Shown: piece by piece, positions 14,959-22,160 of the stretch
Layout of the letters: each line of letters begins with the position of its first letter
Numbering within the stretch: the first letter of the stretch is position 1
DNA from: a virus
DNA length: 26,451 bases
Reading direction: 5' to 3' (one strand)
Virus record (IMG/VR): IMGVR_UViG_3300050125_000040
Span: 1 to 26,451 of that record
Position numbers and translations under genes: made by a program
The notes under the pieces: generated by a model
Told to the model about the DNA's origin: nothing
What the model saw: the letters and a program-made list of their open reading frames with translations, nothing else
Databases searched by the model: none

Positions 14959-15513
14959 TTACTTCTCGTTTATTGTGAAGCCTTCTGCCTCGATAAAGGC
15001 GGGCCTCAACGGCTCACGGGGCCGATCTTCCTTCACAATCTGGTTCATCAGTACTTCTGGGAACGGAATCATCACCACTTTCACGCCCTGAGTTTTTCCA
15101 GCTTCGATCTCTTCTTCATTCTTGGGTACGTCTCCGTACGCTCTCTCCAGAAGAATCTTAGCGTTCTGAGCAGAGGACATGGCGATTTTCGCATCTTTAA
15201 CCATCAGAGGTTTCCCGTCAACCATGACTAGGTTCCCCAACTTATCGAACACGGGATTGAATGCGGACATAATGGCATTCTCGTACAGATTGCTGAATAC
15301 TTTGAGGATCTTTTTCTGCCCATCTTCTGTGTCCTCTTCGAGCATCAGATTTCTCACCATTCGAGTGATGTCTACGGTCTTGGGCATCTTCTGATTGGTG
15401 AATCTTCCACGCCTGCCACGGACCACCTTTACTGGCCCTGTGGCCTTCAAAATAATCTCCTCCGAGGGTCCTTTTGGGAGAGCCTCGGAGGGTTGAGTCG
15501 TTTCATCTGCCAT
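14959..15513 (-). CDS. Putative terminase small subunit (184 aa)
   Basis: It lies immediately upstream of the large terminase, the usual place of the DNA-recognition subunit. A basic stretch VVRGRRGRFTNQKMPKTVD near residue 35 could touch DNA. It is followed by helices, a beta-like segment VFDKLGNLVMVDGKPLMV, and AQNAKILLERAYGDVPK, a motif common in small terminase-like proteins. No strict helix-turn-helix can be read by eye. Position plus the ERAYGD motif make the call reasonable, not certain. Confidence 0.65.
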   Translation of the reverse strand: MADETTQPSEALPKGPSEEIILKATGPVKVVRGRRGRFTNQKMPKTVDITRMVRNLMLEEDTEDGQKKILKVFSNLYENAIMSAFNPVFDKLGNLVMVDGKPLMVKDAKIAMSSAQNAKILLERAYGDVPKNEEEIEAGKTQGVKVVMIPFPEVLMNQIVKEDRPREPLRPAFIEAEGFTINEK

Positions 15514-15523
15514 CGCTGGCTCC

Positions 15524-15916
15524 TTACTGTTTCTTTGGTACCGCTACAAACTCAAGCGCGACGTTGTCAAACTGCATTTCAGCTGGGATGATGTCGTACT
15601 TCTTGCCAAAGCCTTCTACCGTAGTCGTAAACTTCTTTTGCGCGTTCTGCGTAGTGTTGCTCAGAGTCGTGATCTGAATCTGTGCCTTCAGGTATTCGTT
15701 CTCGATCTCTCGTAGAACTAGCTTTTCCTCAGCTGTCAAAGGCTGTTTCGTACGCTTGGCAGGTACTGGAACATCCTTGGTGGTCTCTGCCTTGATCGCC
15801 TCGGCAGCCTTAGCAACCTCTGTTTGAGTCTTTTCATACTCAACCTGCTTCACTGCTTCAGCCTTTACCTCGACTGCTTTTGCTTCATTCACTGCTACCT
15901 GTTCTGCCGTAGTCAT
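15524..15916 (-). CDS. Ala/Lys/Glu-rich coiled-coil protein (130 aa)
   Basis: First gene of the leftward late block. Residues 1-60 are nearly pure Ala, Glu, Lys and Val helix; a second helix (EEKLVLREIENEYLKAQIQI) is a likely coiled coil. The C-terminal part ends VALEFVAVPKKQ. The ATG at 15916 is chosen because AAGGAGACTCAGAC, an SD with the GACTCAG element, sits just upstream. A longer frame up to 16018 lacks such a site. Similar small helical proteins occur beside phage terminase genes, but the role is unknown. Confidence 0.7.
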   Translation of the reverse strand: MTTAEQVAVNEAKAVEVKAEAVKQVEYEKTQTEVAKAAEAIKAETTKDVPVPAKRTKQPLTAEEKLVLREIENEYLKAQIQITTLSNTTQNAQKKFTTTVEGFGKKYDIIPAEMQFDNVALEFVAVPKKQ

Positions 15917-15963
15917 GTCTGAGTCTCCTTGTTTGGGGTTTGAAATCTTGTAGTTCTTCGGGT

Positions 15964-15977
15964 GATAGTGCACTATC
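15964..15977. promoter_or_regulatory. 14-bp perfect palindrome GATAGTGCACTATC
   Basis: A perfect inverted repeat about 50 nt upstream of the first late gene. It is the size of a dimeric repressor or activator site. No clear -10/-35 pair accompanies it, so its role as an operator for the late block is only a suggestion. Confidence 0.35.
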
Positions 15978-16113
15978 TGCATTGCAGCCCCACCGATATG
16001 CATGCGGTAAGGGGTCACTGCAATCGTACTCTTGGTGTGTCACGGTATTCTCCAAGCCCACGAGCACAGTCTGTGCGTTCGGGCCTCGTTGCTCACCGCT
16101 GGATCTTTTGAGC

Positions 16114-16146
16114 AATAAAAAAGGGAAGCCGGTTAGGGCTTCCCTT
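16114..16146 (-). terminator. Rho-independent terminator after the tRNA region (leftward)
   Basis: On the minus strand AAGGGAAGCC and GGCTTCCCTT form a perfect 10-bp stem with a six-base loop. A TTTTTTATT run follows. It would stop transcripts coming leftward from the tRNA block before they enter the late genes, which implies that the late block has its own promoter. Confidence 0.85.
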
Positions 16147-16244
16147 GGTTATTAAAGTATTATGTGCGGCTCCGCTCACGCGCCCAGTCGCTCGGGGTCT
16201 ACGTATTTCTGCAACGAGACTGATGCATCTGCCGAAGCAGAACT

Positions 16245-16319
16245 TGGCTGTGCCCGCAGGATTCGAACCTGCACCTTTCGCATTAACAGTGCGGAGTCCT
16301 GCCGTTAGACCAGAGCACA
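16245..16319 (-). tRNA. tRNA-Asn (GTT), CCA encoded
   Basis: A full cloverleaf: acceptor TGTGCTC/GGGCACA (one G.U), D arm GTC/GAC, anticodon loop CTGTTAA with anticodon GTT, and T arm GCAGG-TTCGAAT-CCTGC. The discriminator is G, as in Asn tRNAs, and the 3' CCA is encoded. The first anticodon-stem pair is a C:A mismatch. It lies on the leftward transcript ending at the terminator near 16,114-16,146. Confidence 0.88.
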
Positions 16320-16324
16320 AAACT

Positions 16325-16388
16325 TGGTGGACCGCAAGGGATTCGAACCCCTGTTGGCAGGTATCCTCCCACTAGATGAGTGGCCCAC
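16325..16388 (-). tRNA. Truncated tRNA-like sequence (Gly-GCC-like remnant)
   Basis: Acceptor GTGGGCC pairs with GGTCCAC; a D arm ATC/GAT with loop TAGTGGGAG and a T arm AGGGG-TTCGAAT-CCCTT are present. The loop-like CTGCCAA would give anticodon GCC. However, only about ten bases separate D and T arms, so no anticodon stem can form. The element is about 64 nt instead of at least 72. It is most likely a decayed tRNA with an internal deletion. Confidence 0.5.
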
Positions 16389-16547
16389 ATGCGTACTTGC
16401 CCGGGTAACTTATTTCATGTCCGGCTGCACCAGCACGCTTGCTAAAAACTTGGAGACTTTATTTTGTACACGGGAAAAAGTCTGCCTGAAAACCCTATGT
16501 CACGCTTTCAGGCGCTGATGCATCAGAGCCGAGCAGGGACCGCTCAT

Positions 16548-16602
16548 CTTCGACTGGTTCCGCCAAGCGGCCTTGCTTGCTTGAACGTTCCATTGGTCGA
16601 AG
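16548..16602. repeat. Repeated hairpin, copy A
   Basis: CTTCGAC(T)GG at the left pairs with TTGGTCGAAG at the right, with an inner GCC/GGC stem and AACGTT in the loop side. The same ends (TTCGACTGG ... TTGGTCGAA) and AACGTT recur in copy B about 350 nt away, which argues for a conserved structured element. Confidence 0.5.
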
Positions 16603-16896
16603 GTCGCCCTTATTTAGCCTCCGGGTCCAGAGCGTTACACATTGTCCATCCCTTTGTGTGTGACAGAAAGGGTTTATGGACTTTAATAATGGGTCAGGTC
16701 ACAGATGCCCATCGCTTTTCAGGGGTCTCACCTGATCATAAGGGACGCGGAAGTGTGCCACGCCCTGCCATTAGTTCAGCCATCGTGTTGCTGAGTCTCA
16801 CCATCACGGGGTTCTTATGGTTGCCCGGGTGAGTCTTTTACTCGTGCTAAGGCGGTCGTAGCGCCATACACGAATGCCGTGGTTTCAGCACAGCTA

Positions 16897-16943
16897 TTCG
16901 ACTGGGTACCTCCATGTTTAAACGTTGGAGTCCGTTGGTCGAA
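16897..16943. repeat. Repeated hairpin, copy B
   Basis: TTCGAC/GTCGAA forms the outer stem and CTCCA/TGGAG the inner one, with AACGTT between. It shares its ends and AACGTT with copy A and stops just before the tRNA-Thr-like gene. The inner parts differ from copy A while the outer stem is kept. Confidence 0.5.
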
Positions 16944-16946
16944 ACT

Positions 16947-17021
16947 TGGAGCCCTAGGAGTGATTCGCACACTCGACCCGCTGATTACAGATCAGCCGCT
17001 CTGCTACTGAGCTACACGGGC
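16947..17021 (-). tRNA. tRNA-Thr (TGT)-like gene with degenerate positions
   Basis: A D arm GCTC/GAGC, anticodon stem GCTGA/TCAGC, T stem GAGTG/CACTC and encoded CCA are intact. The anticodon loop TCTGTAA places TGT at the anticodon. Several normally fixed features are broken: C instead of U at position 33, G instead of T at position 55 (loop TGCGAAT), and two mismatches in the acceptor stem (GCCCGTG with CTAGGGC). It may be decaying or non-functional, though the size (75 nt) and arms are right. Confidence 0.65.
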
Positions 17022-17184
17022 TTAAAAACTGTGGGACGATTTTATCGTGTCGTCCCGCTCACGTCATTCTGCGATATCCTCATTCCGAGCCTACATATCG
17101 CTGGAACAAACTCGATGGGCGTGCGGAGGGTTGTCCGCACATTCCTTACGAAACTTTAGCCCAAACTTTTATCTGGACCGCTGA

Positions 17185-17228
17185 GGGGGTGCCCTAAGAA
17201 GAAAAGGAGGAAACTAGGGGGCACCCCC
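17185..17228. other. Strong hairpin near the leftward start site
   Basis: GGGGGTGCCC and GGGCACCCCC form a perfect 10-bp stem around a purine-rich 24-base loop that contains AAGGAGGAAACT. It lies about 30 nt downstream of the predicted leftward start site. No T-run follows on either strand, so it is probably a leader structure rather than a terminator. Confidence 0.55.
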
Positions 17229-17263
17229 GGGGTCAATAAACTGGTACTTGTGACTATGTAAAA

Positions 17264-17292
17264 ATTATACCACACGATTCCTCTCCTGTCAA
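17264..17292 (-). promoter_or_regulatory. Leftward sigma70 promoter, perfect consensus
   Basis: TTGACA (17292-17287), a 17-bp spacer and TATAAT (17269-17264) match the bacterial consensus exactly. Transcription would start near 17257 and run through the hairpin at 17228-17185 into the tRNA block, up to the terminator near 16,114-16,146. It implies early transcription by host RNA polymerase. Confidence 0.85.
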
Positions 17293-17403
17293 GCCCCCTG
17301 ACGAAATAATTCTCATTTTGATATAAAAACCCGTAAGTCCTTTGTTTCTATACTCCCACATGGAGCCTTTTGCAAATTGTTGAAAACAAAGAGAATTCTC
17401 CTG

Positions 17404-17433
17404 TTGACTTTGGGTACGAAAACACGGTATAAT
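17404..17433 (+). promoter_or_regulatory. Rightward sigma70 promoter for the replication module
   Basis: TTGACT and TATAAT are separated by 18 bp. The start would lie near 17440, giving a leader of about 100 nt with a small GCTTCC/GGAAGC hairpin before the first gene. Divergent from the promoter at 17264-17292. Confidence 0.8.
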
Positions 17434-17542
17434 AACCCATAGGCTTCCGGGAAGCATATTACCAAGAATCAACAACTTAGAGGGAAGTGATAGGGACACT
17501 AGGAGTTACGAGCAGCTTGCCCCAAGGTCTTCCCCAGAGAAA

Positions 17543-17773
17543 GTGAGCTATCTATATGAGAACAAAGACAAAGGGCAGGCTTGGGGCATGAAAAGGACTC
17601 CTGAGGAGATCAGCCGGTCCCGCCAAGAACTGGCGAGAGAAATCAAGAACTGGCGGGCAGCAGTCGCAGCAGCGCAGGGTGACATGCTCCCCATAGCACA
17701 ATCCTATCTGAACAGGTATATCAAGAAGATGAGTGCCCTGAGGTACAAAGGCCGCAGACAATTTTGGAAATAG
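17543..17773 (+). CDS. Small basic helical protein (76 aa)
   Basis: First gene of the rightward module. It is a charged, helical protein (RTPEEISRSRQELAREIKN, then AQSYLNRYIKKM) of unknown family. The frame opens with GTG at 17543. An ATG at 17588 is an alternative start; neither has a strong SD. A perfect hairpin CGGTACCT/AGGTACCG follows the stop at 17779-17797. Confidence 0.5.
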   Translation: MSYLYENKDKGQAWGMKRTPEEISRSRQELAREIKNWRAAVAAAQGDMLPIAQSYLNRYIKKMSALRYKGRRQFWK

Positions 17774-17812
17774 AGATGCGGTACCTCCGAGGTACCGGAT
17801 GGAGAAGACCCT

Positions 17813-18010
17813 TTGGATAACCCTTCGCAGTACAAGGTGCTGGACCTAGAACATCTCCAGCCACGTAAAGAAAAGCACAGTGAGTTTGGGTATGTGGTTG
17901 GAAATATACAGGTAATCTCTGGCAGAGCAAATCGCATCAAGAGTGATGCCACTTTAGAAGAGTTGACAAAAATCACGGAGCACCTAAAATGCCTGAAGTC
18001 TCGACGATGA
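17813..18010 (+). CDS. Small HNH-family C-terminal-like protein or remnant (65 aa)
   Basis: The segment GYVVGNIQVISGRANRIKSD followed by ATLEELTKI resembles the C-terminal part of small phage HNH proteins (GYxxGNVQVIS-RAN-IKxDATLEEL). The Cys and His ligands expected before it are absent, so this is a fragment or a shortened descendant. A TTG at 17813 has GGAG 8 nt upstream. Residues 8-15 (KVLDLEHL) recur exactly at the polymerase N-terminus, with mostly synonymous base changes. Its stop overlaps the polymerase 5' end. Confidence 0.5.
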   Translation: MDNPSQYKVLDLEHLQPRKEKHSEFGYVVGNIQVISGRANRIKSDATLEELTKITEHLKCLKSRR

Positions 18011-20592
18011 AGGTACTGGACCTTGAGCATCTGAATCCCCCGATGAATGTCACTGTGGTGACCCCCAGTGATGGACTGCCAAAGCTTGCTGCATGGATTT
18101 CTGAGAAAATAAAGACTCGCAGCCCCATGGGGTTTGACACAGAGTCCAACTGGGTGCATGATTTCTTTTTCAGAATTCTGCGCACAATCCAAGTTGGCGA
18201 TAAGGAACAGCAGTTCGTGATTGATCTTTTAGCCTTCGCTGGAACACCAGAAAAGCTAGCAAGTTCTCAGGGTTACTATAAACTCGACCCCATCTATAAA
18301 CCAATCTTCGATATTCTCACCCCAGCATTATGTGGCAATGCGGTTTTGAAAGTGGGACAGAACCTCTCCTTCGAATATGAAGTGATGTATTGGAACTTCG
18401 GGCAGCGCATTTGGCATCTGTACAGCACTGACCTAGCGGAGCGTGTCATTCAAGCCGGTCGCATCAGTCTGAAGAGGATGGTCGAATTCTCCATGCGCAG
18501 GATTGTAGAGCGCAGATTCAGCGTGACTGTAGATAAAGAGGAGCAGGACAAATTCGAGCCAGATGCAGTACTGACTCCGAAGATGATCCTCTATGCAGCC
18601 TTCGATACACGTATGCCGCTGTCCATGCGTGAGTCGCAGATTCAGGAGATGACGAAGGATCTTCTGCTCTCCACTGCGTTGATTGAGAATGATGCATTGG
18701 GTTCCTACACAGACATGCACCTTAATGGCCTGCTCCTTGATGGCCAGCGCTGGCTTAAGCGACTTGAGGGTGTAGTTGCAAGACGTGTAGATGAACTGCG
18801 TCTTCTCGATATCGAATTCATCAGGCTCATGGGCAAGAAGAATGAACAGATTGACTTCGAGGAGATGAACAGGCGCGAGATCCATTGGCGGAATGATTTT
18901 GAGTTGGCATCTTCCCCAGAGATGGCAAAGGCTGAAGAGATTCGCGCTACGCGTGACAATGCGAAGAAGGCCGTACTCAGGGCTGAGCTGGCTGTCCTTA
19001 AGAAAGTCCGATCCGAAGCTAAGCAAGTAGCTCACCAAGCATTTTTGGAGATTAGCAAGAACCACACGAAGTGGAAAATCAAAGTTGAAACCTGTGAGGG
19101 TGATGCTTACCTCAACTACGGTTCCAATAACCAGCTGCTCGAAGCTCTAAAGAAGGTGCGCGGTATGAGCACCCTGAAGAGTGTGGCAGATGACGATCTT
19201 CTGGAATACAACGATAGACCCTTCATTCAGACTCTTCGCAAATACCGCAAGGGCAAGAAGGACACAGGCACGTACGGTGTGCAGTGGGCGCAGACATGGA
19301 TAACCAAGGCATCCTCAGAGGAAGGCTGGGTACATCCATGGGATGGTAGGATACACGCGAAGTTCAACCAGCTTGAAGCTGAGACTGGGCGTAGCTCCTC
19401 CGAAAAGCCCAGCGTAATGAACCTCCCGAAAGATGATGAGGTCCGCGCTTGCTTTATTGTGTCCCCACCTAACGAGGACATTCGCATCTCAGATTGCTGC
19501 GAAGATGAAACAGACTTCTGCATGCTTGGCGATGGTTGCCTCAGGCACATTTGCAGGAAATGTGGCAAGGATTGCCTGACGCACGCTGAGGAATATGTTC
19601 TAGTCACGACTGATATGTCAGGGGCAGAATTGCGGATCATCGCAGAACTGGCCAATGCCACATCGTGGATCAGAGCCTTCGCTAACGGCTGGGATGTCCA
19701 CTCAGTTTCCACGGAGATCTTGGAGCCTGAGAAGTGGGCGAATGGTGCAGCACAACCCGGAGAACTGGATAAAGAAGGAAAGCCACTACCACCCTGCGCA
19801 TACTTTGAACTGGATGAAAAGGGTGAGCAGAGGAAACAGAAGTGCAGATGCCCCAAGCACGAAGAATTGCGTGCGCACACCAAGGCAATCAACTTCTTAC
19901 TTTGCTACGGTGGTGGACCTGATGCGCTGGCTGATGAGTTAGGTATTTCCAAAGAAGAAGCCAAGCGTCTCATGAAACAGCACGAAGCCGCATTCCCTGA
20001 TGTCTGGCGTTACCTGAGGGAGTCTGGTGAAAAGGCTCAGAGGCTGTTTGAGGCAAGAGATCTGTATCTACGCAGACGCTCACTCCCCAAGCCGACCTAT
20101 GAGAGTGCGAAGGAATATTTCAAGGACGAGCATGCTGATCGCTTGGAACTTGAGGAAGATGTTCAGAAGCAGAACATCTTCAACTTCACAGCTGAGTACT
20201 TGCGTAAGCCCACGGCTGACGAAAAGCACAAGCTGACGCACCGCGAGCCAACGGATAACGAGATCCGGCAAGCGATGCGCGGACTGGTTGGGTCAATCGG
20301 AAGACGGGGAAAGAACCATTGCATTCAGGGCAGCAATGCCAGCATCATCAAGCGTGCTATGGGCTGTGGCTTTGACAAGGATGGAAAACCTTTCCTGTGG
20401 CATATTCTGCCACTGTTTAAGGCTAAGCTTCTGTCCATGATTCACGATGAACTCATCGTGCAGTGTCCGAAGCGCTTTGCAAAGCAAGTAGCCGAAGCTG
20501 TTGCTGATGCTTTCAGACGTGCCGCAGCTGAGGTGATGAAGAAAGTCATCATGGAAGCTGAGTATCACATCGCTAATCGCTGGCAGAAATAG
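17989..20592 (+). CDS. Family A DNA polymerase with 3'-5' exonuclease (867 aa)
   Basis: Replicates the phage genome. Exonuclease motifs are present: GFDTES (about residue 47), NLSFEYE (125) and YAAFDT (201). The polymerase has motif A DMSGAELR (541), motif B KAINFLLCYGG (631) and motif C HDELIV (819). A Cys-rich insertion with eight Cys (CCEDETDFC to CGKDC, residues about 502-525) sits just before motif A. A second small Cys cluster (KCRCPKH, about 618) lies between motifs A and B. The start at 17989 has GGAG 9 nt upstream; an ATG six codons later is an alternative. No 5'-nuclease domain. Confidence 0.95.
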   Translation: MPEVSTMKVLDLEHLNPPMNVTVVTPSDGLPKLAAWISEKIKTRSPMGFDTESNWVHDFFFRILRTIQVGDKEQQFVIDLLAFAGTPEKLASSQGYYKLDPIYKPIFDILTPALCGNAVLKVGQNLSFEYEVMYWNFGQRIWHLYSTDLAERVIQAGRISLKRMVEFSMRRIVERRFSVTVDKEEQDKFEPDAVLTPKMILYAAFDTRMPLSMRESQIQEMTKDLLLSTALIENDALGSYTDMHLNGLLLDGQRWLKRLEGVVARRVDELRLLDIEFIRLMGKKNEQIDFEEMNRREIHWRNDFELASSPEMAKAEEIRATRDNAKKAVLRAELAVLKKVRSEAKQVAHQAFLEISKNHTKWKIKVETCEGDAYLNYGSNNQLLEALKKVRGMSTLKSVADDDLLEYNDRPFIQTLRKYRKGKKDTGTYGVQWAQTWITKASSEEGWVHPWDGRIHAKFNQLEAETGRSSSEKPSVMNLPKDDEVRACFIVSPPNEDIRISDCCEDETDFCMLGDGCLRHICRKCGKDCLTHAEEYVLVTTDMSGAELRIIAELANATSWIRAFANGWDVHSVSTEILEPEKWANGAAQPGELDKEGKPLPPCAYFELDEKGEQRKQKCRCPKHEELRAHTKAINFLLCYGGGPDALADELGISKEEAKRLMKQHEAAFPDVWRYLRESGEKAQRLFEARDLYLRRRSLPKPTYESAKEYFKDEHADRLELEEDVQKQNIFNFTAEYLRKPTADEKHKLTHREPTDNEIRQAMRGLVGSIGRRGKNHCIQGSNASIIKRAMGCGFDKDGKPFLWHILPLFKAKLLSMIHDELIVQCPKRFAKQVAEAVADAFRRAAAEVMKKVIMEAEYHIANRWQK

Positions 20593-20599
20593 GAGTCGC

Positions 20600-20764
20600 A
20601 TGGATAACCCGAAGTACCTAAACTGTCCGTGGTGCCCATCCCAAAGTTACTTGACGGGATGGGTGGACGCGGATCAACGCAAATACGAATGCCCAGCCCA
20701 TCACACGTTCTACATCGAGGCTGAGGACACCAGATTCAACTTTGGACACGAGGAGAAGCAATGA
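20600..20764 (+). CDS. Small zinc-ribbon-like protein (54 aa)
   Basis: CPWC near the N-terminus and CPAHH about 20 residues later supply four plausible zinc ligands in a ribbon layout. The rest is acidic. SD GGAG lies 4 nt before the ATG, and the stop overlaps the next start as ATGA. It is likely a small adaptor or nucleic-acid-binding protein; no family can be named. Confidence 0.65.
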   Translation: MDNPKYLNCPWCPSQSYLTGWVDADQRKYECPAHHTFYIEAEDTRFNFGHEEKQ

Positions 20765-21018
20765 AACTTGATACATTTGCAGCAATAACTGCACTAACCA
20801 CAGAAGTGCAACGTGCTACCGAATTATTCCCCATGAATGACTGTGCACAGCACCATCTGCCCCATTATTATCTTGGGGTGATCGAGGAAGAGTTTGAAGA
20901 ATTCAAGAAGGAAGTCTTCGCATTCAATCTTGGCAAACAAAGGGACACTCGGCCTGCTATGAAGGGGGAGCTGCTGCAACTTGCAGCTATGGCCCTGCGT
21001 GCCTACTTGGAGATTTGA
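20761..21018 (+). CDS. MazG-like nucleotide pyrophosphohydrolase (85 aa)
   Basis: The core EEEFEEFKKEV, followed some 25 residues later by ELLQLAAMALRAYLEI, follows the MazG/all-alpha NTP pyrophosphatase pattern, in which Glu residues of paired helices bind Mg2+. The usual second motif has E-x2-D; here it is E-x2-Q, a change that might alter or abolish catalysis. Family members hydrolyse (d)NTPs or related nucleotides and are common in phage replication modules. It overlaps both neighbours. Confidence 0.65.
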   Translation: MKLDTFAAITALTTEVQRATELFPMNDCAQHHLPHYYLGVIEEEFEEFKKEVFAFNLGKQRDTRPAMKGELLQLAAMALRAYLEI

Positions 21019-21455
21019 TGAAAGCATACACTGACGGCGCATGCCGAGTATCCAATCCCGGCCAGACCAGCTGCGCTTGGGTGATTGCCATTACCAGCAA
21101 TGAAGATGACATGCTTTACTTCAAAGAGGCAGGCTCTCGTTACCTAGGCCCTGAGTTGCACACCAACAACTATGCCGAGTACCAAGGGCTGCTTGACCTC
21201 CTCAAGTATGCAGTGAAGCACAAAATCATGGGCTTGGATATCTACTGCGACTCTAAGTTGGTAGTGAATCAGGTCAACGATGTCTGGGATGTGAATAATC
21301 AAGAATTGGTGCCACTGTGGGTCCTAGCCTATGCCTTGCGCATTCGCGGAGGACACACACTGCAACACATACACGGACATTCTGGGGACCCCGGGAATGA
21401 GTACGTGGATCGCTTGTGCAATGAAGCACTCGACAAGGAAGGGATAGGGAAATGA
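21018..21455 (+). CDS. rnhA: Ribonuclease HI (145 aa)
   Basis: Removes RNA from RNA-DNA hybrids, such as primers, during phage replication. All four acidic catalytic residues are visible in order: YTDGACR, NYAEYQGLLDLL, YCDSKLVVNQV and NEYVDRLCNEAL; HIHGHSGDPGNE supplies the conserved His loop. Length is normal for a single-domain enzyme. The ATG at 21018 overlaps the previous TGA (TGATG), with GGAG upstream. It overlaps the next gene as ATGA. Confidence 0.93.
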   Translation: MKAYTDGACRVSNPGQTSCAWVIAITSNEDDMLYFKEAGSRYLGPELHTNNYAEYQGLLDLLKYAVKHKIMGLDIYCDSKLVVNQVNDVWDVNNQELVPLWVLAYALRIRGGHTLQHIHGHSGDPGNEYVDRLCNEALDKEGIGK

Positions 21456-21742
21456 CATTAGAGGACATAATCAGTATTGACTGCCCCGGATGTGGAACGA
21501 AAGCCGGAATACCCTGTTGTCGATGGGAGGGGGAGGTGGTCCCCGGTGTTTGTACCGTGCGAACAGAAAAGGTTCAGAATCAAAAGGAACTTGAGAAGAA
21601 TCTTGTGCTTGTGTGGGACACAGCTAAAGATTACGCCGAGCGCACTGGAGGAGACTTCTGGACGCTGAGGATTACCCAGCAACGCAAGGAACTGGAGAAC
21701 TACGCGGAGGATCACCAATATGATCTACATCTGGGATATTGA
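21452..21742 (+). CDS. Small zinc-motif protein (96 aa)
   Basis: Residues 11-33 (CPGCGTKAGIPC ... VCTVRTEK) follow the CPxCGAxxGxxC...H-x2-R zinc domain found in many phage proteins, with Cys in place of the usual His. The C-terminal half is helical and charged. Its 3' end overlaps the phosphatase gene by 23 nt. It probably binds nucleic acid. Confidence 0.6.
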   Translation: MTLEDIISIDCPGCGTKAGIPCCRWEGEVVPGVCTVRTEKVQNQKELEKNLVLVWDTAKDYAERTGGDFWTLRITQQRKELENYAEDHQYDLHLGY

Positions 21743-22160
21743 CAGTACTTTAGCAAACATAGATCATCGTCTGCATTTCATTGAACAAACCCCGGCAGAC
21801 TGGGATGCATTCAACATGGAGACTGGGAAGGACACACCGATCTGGGAGACGATCACAGTTGCTAGGGCACTTGCTGCGGCAGGTCACATCAACATTATGG
21901 TGACTGGGCGCTTAGAGGTGGTCCGTGAAGCCACAGTCGCTTGGCTCCGCAAGTATCGCATACCTTTTGAGTGTATCTACATGCGCGGGAATACTGACCA
22001 CCAAAAAGCTGACGTGCTCAAATGTTTAGCTTTGGATCATATTAAATCATCTCACCCCGGTAAAGAAATCGGAGGAGTCTTCGAGGATCATCAGCCATGT
22101 GTGGACATGTTCCGTGCGCGAGGCCTAAGGGTCTTCCAAGTCGCGGTAGGAAACTTCTGA
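21720..22160 (+). CDS. HAD phosphatase, polynucleotide 3'-phosphatase-like (146 aa)
   Basis: DIDSTLA at residues 6-12 is HAD motif I with the nucleophile and acid Asp. MVTGR is motif II. A Lys in HQKADVL and the C-terminal FEDHQPCVDMFRARGLRVFQVAVGNF region (read as segments) match the layout of the 3'-phosphatase domain of T4 polynucleotide kinase. There is no N-terminal kinase P-loop, so this is a stand-alone phosphatase. It may clear 3'-phosphates from DNA or RNA ends during repair, possibly of host-cut RNA. Confidence 0.8.
   Translation: MIYIWDIDSTLANIDHRLHFIEQTPADWDAFNMETGKDTPIWETITVARALAAAGHINIMVTGRLEVVREATVAWLRKYRIPFECIYMRGNTDHQKADVLKCLALDHIKSSHPGKEIGGVFEDHQPCVDMFRARGLRVFQVAVGNF

Larger units (their letters stand above)
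16389..16946. other. Non-coding, hairpin-rich stretch between tRNAs
   Basis: No convincing gene is seen. Clear inverted repeats include GCCTGAAA/TTTCAGGC (16480-16512), the palindrome CTGATGCATCAG (16515-16526), and two related hairpins described separately (16548-16602 and 16897-16943). A 122-codon plus-strand frame here has no SD and an unlikely composition. The region could hold small RNAs or decayed tRNAs. Confidence 0.45.

Noticed and set aside
15885-16115. Minus-strand frame of 76 codons with a protein-like stretch (HQEYDCSDPLPHAYRWGC)
   Set aside because: It starts only with TTG/GTG without an SD, begins inside the terminator region, and its 3' third is out-of-frame reading of the 15524-15916 gene. 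It cannot be supported without homologues.
16464-16832. Plus-strand frame of 122 codons between tRNAs
   Set aside because: No SD, unlikely composition, and it runs through hairpins of the tRNA block on the opposite strand to the tRNAs.
18433-20601. Minus-strand frames opposite the DNA polymerase
   Set aside because: Antisense shadows; the polymerase on the plus strand has all family motifs.
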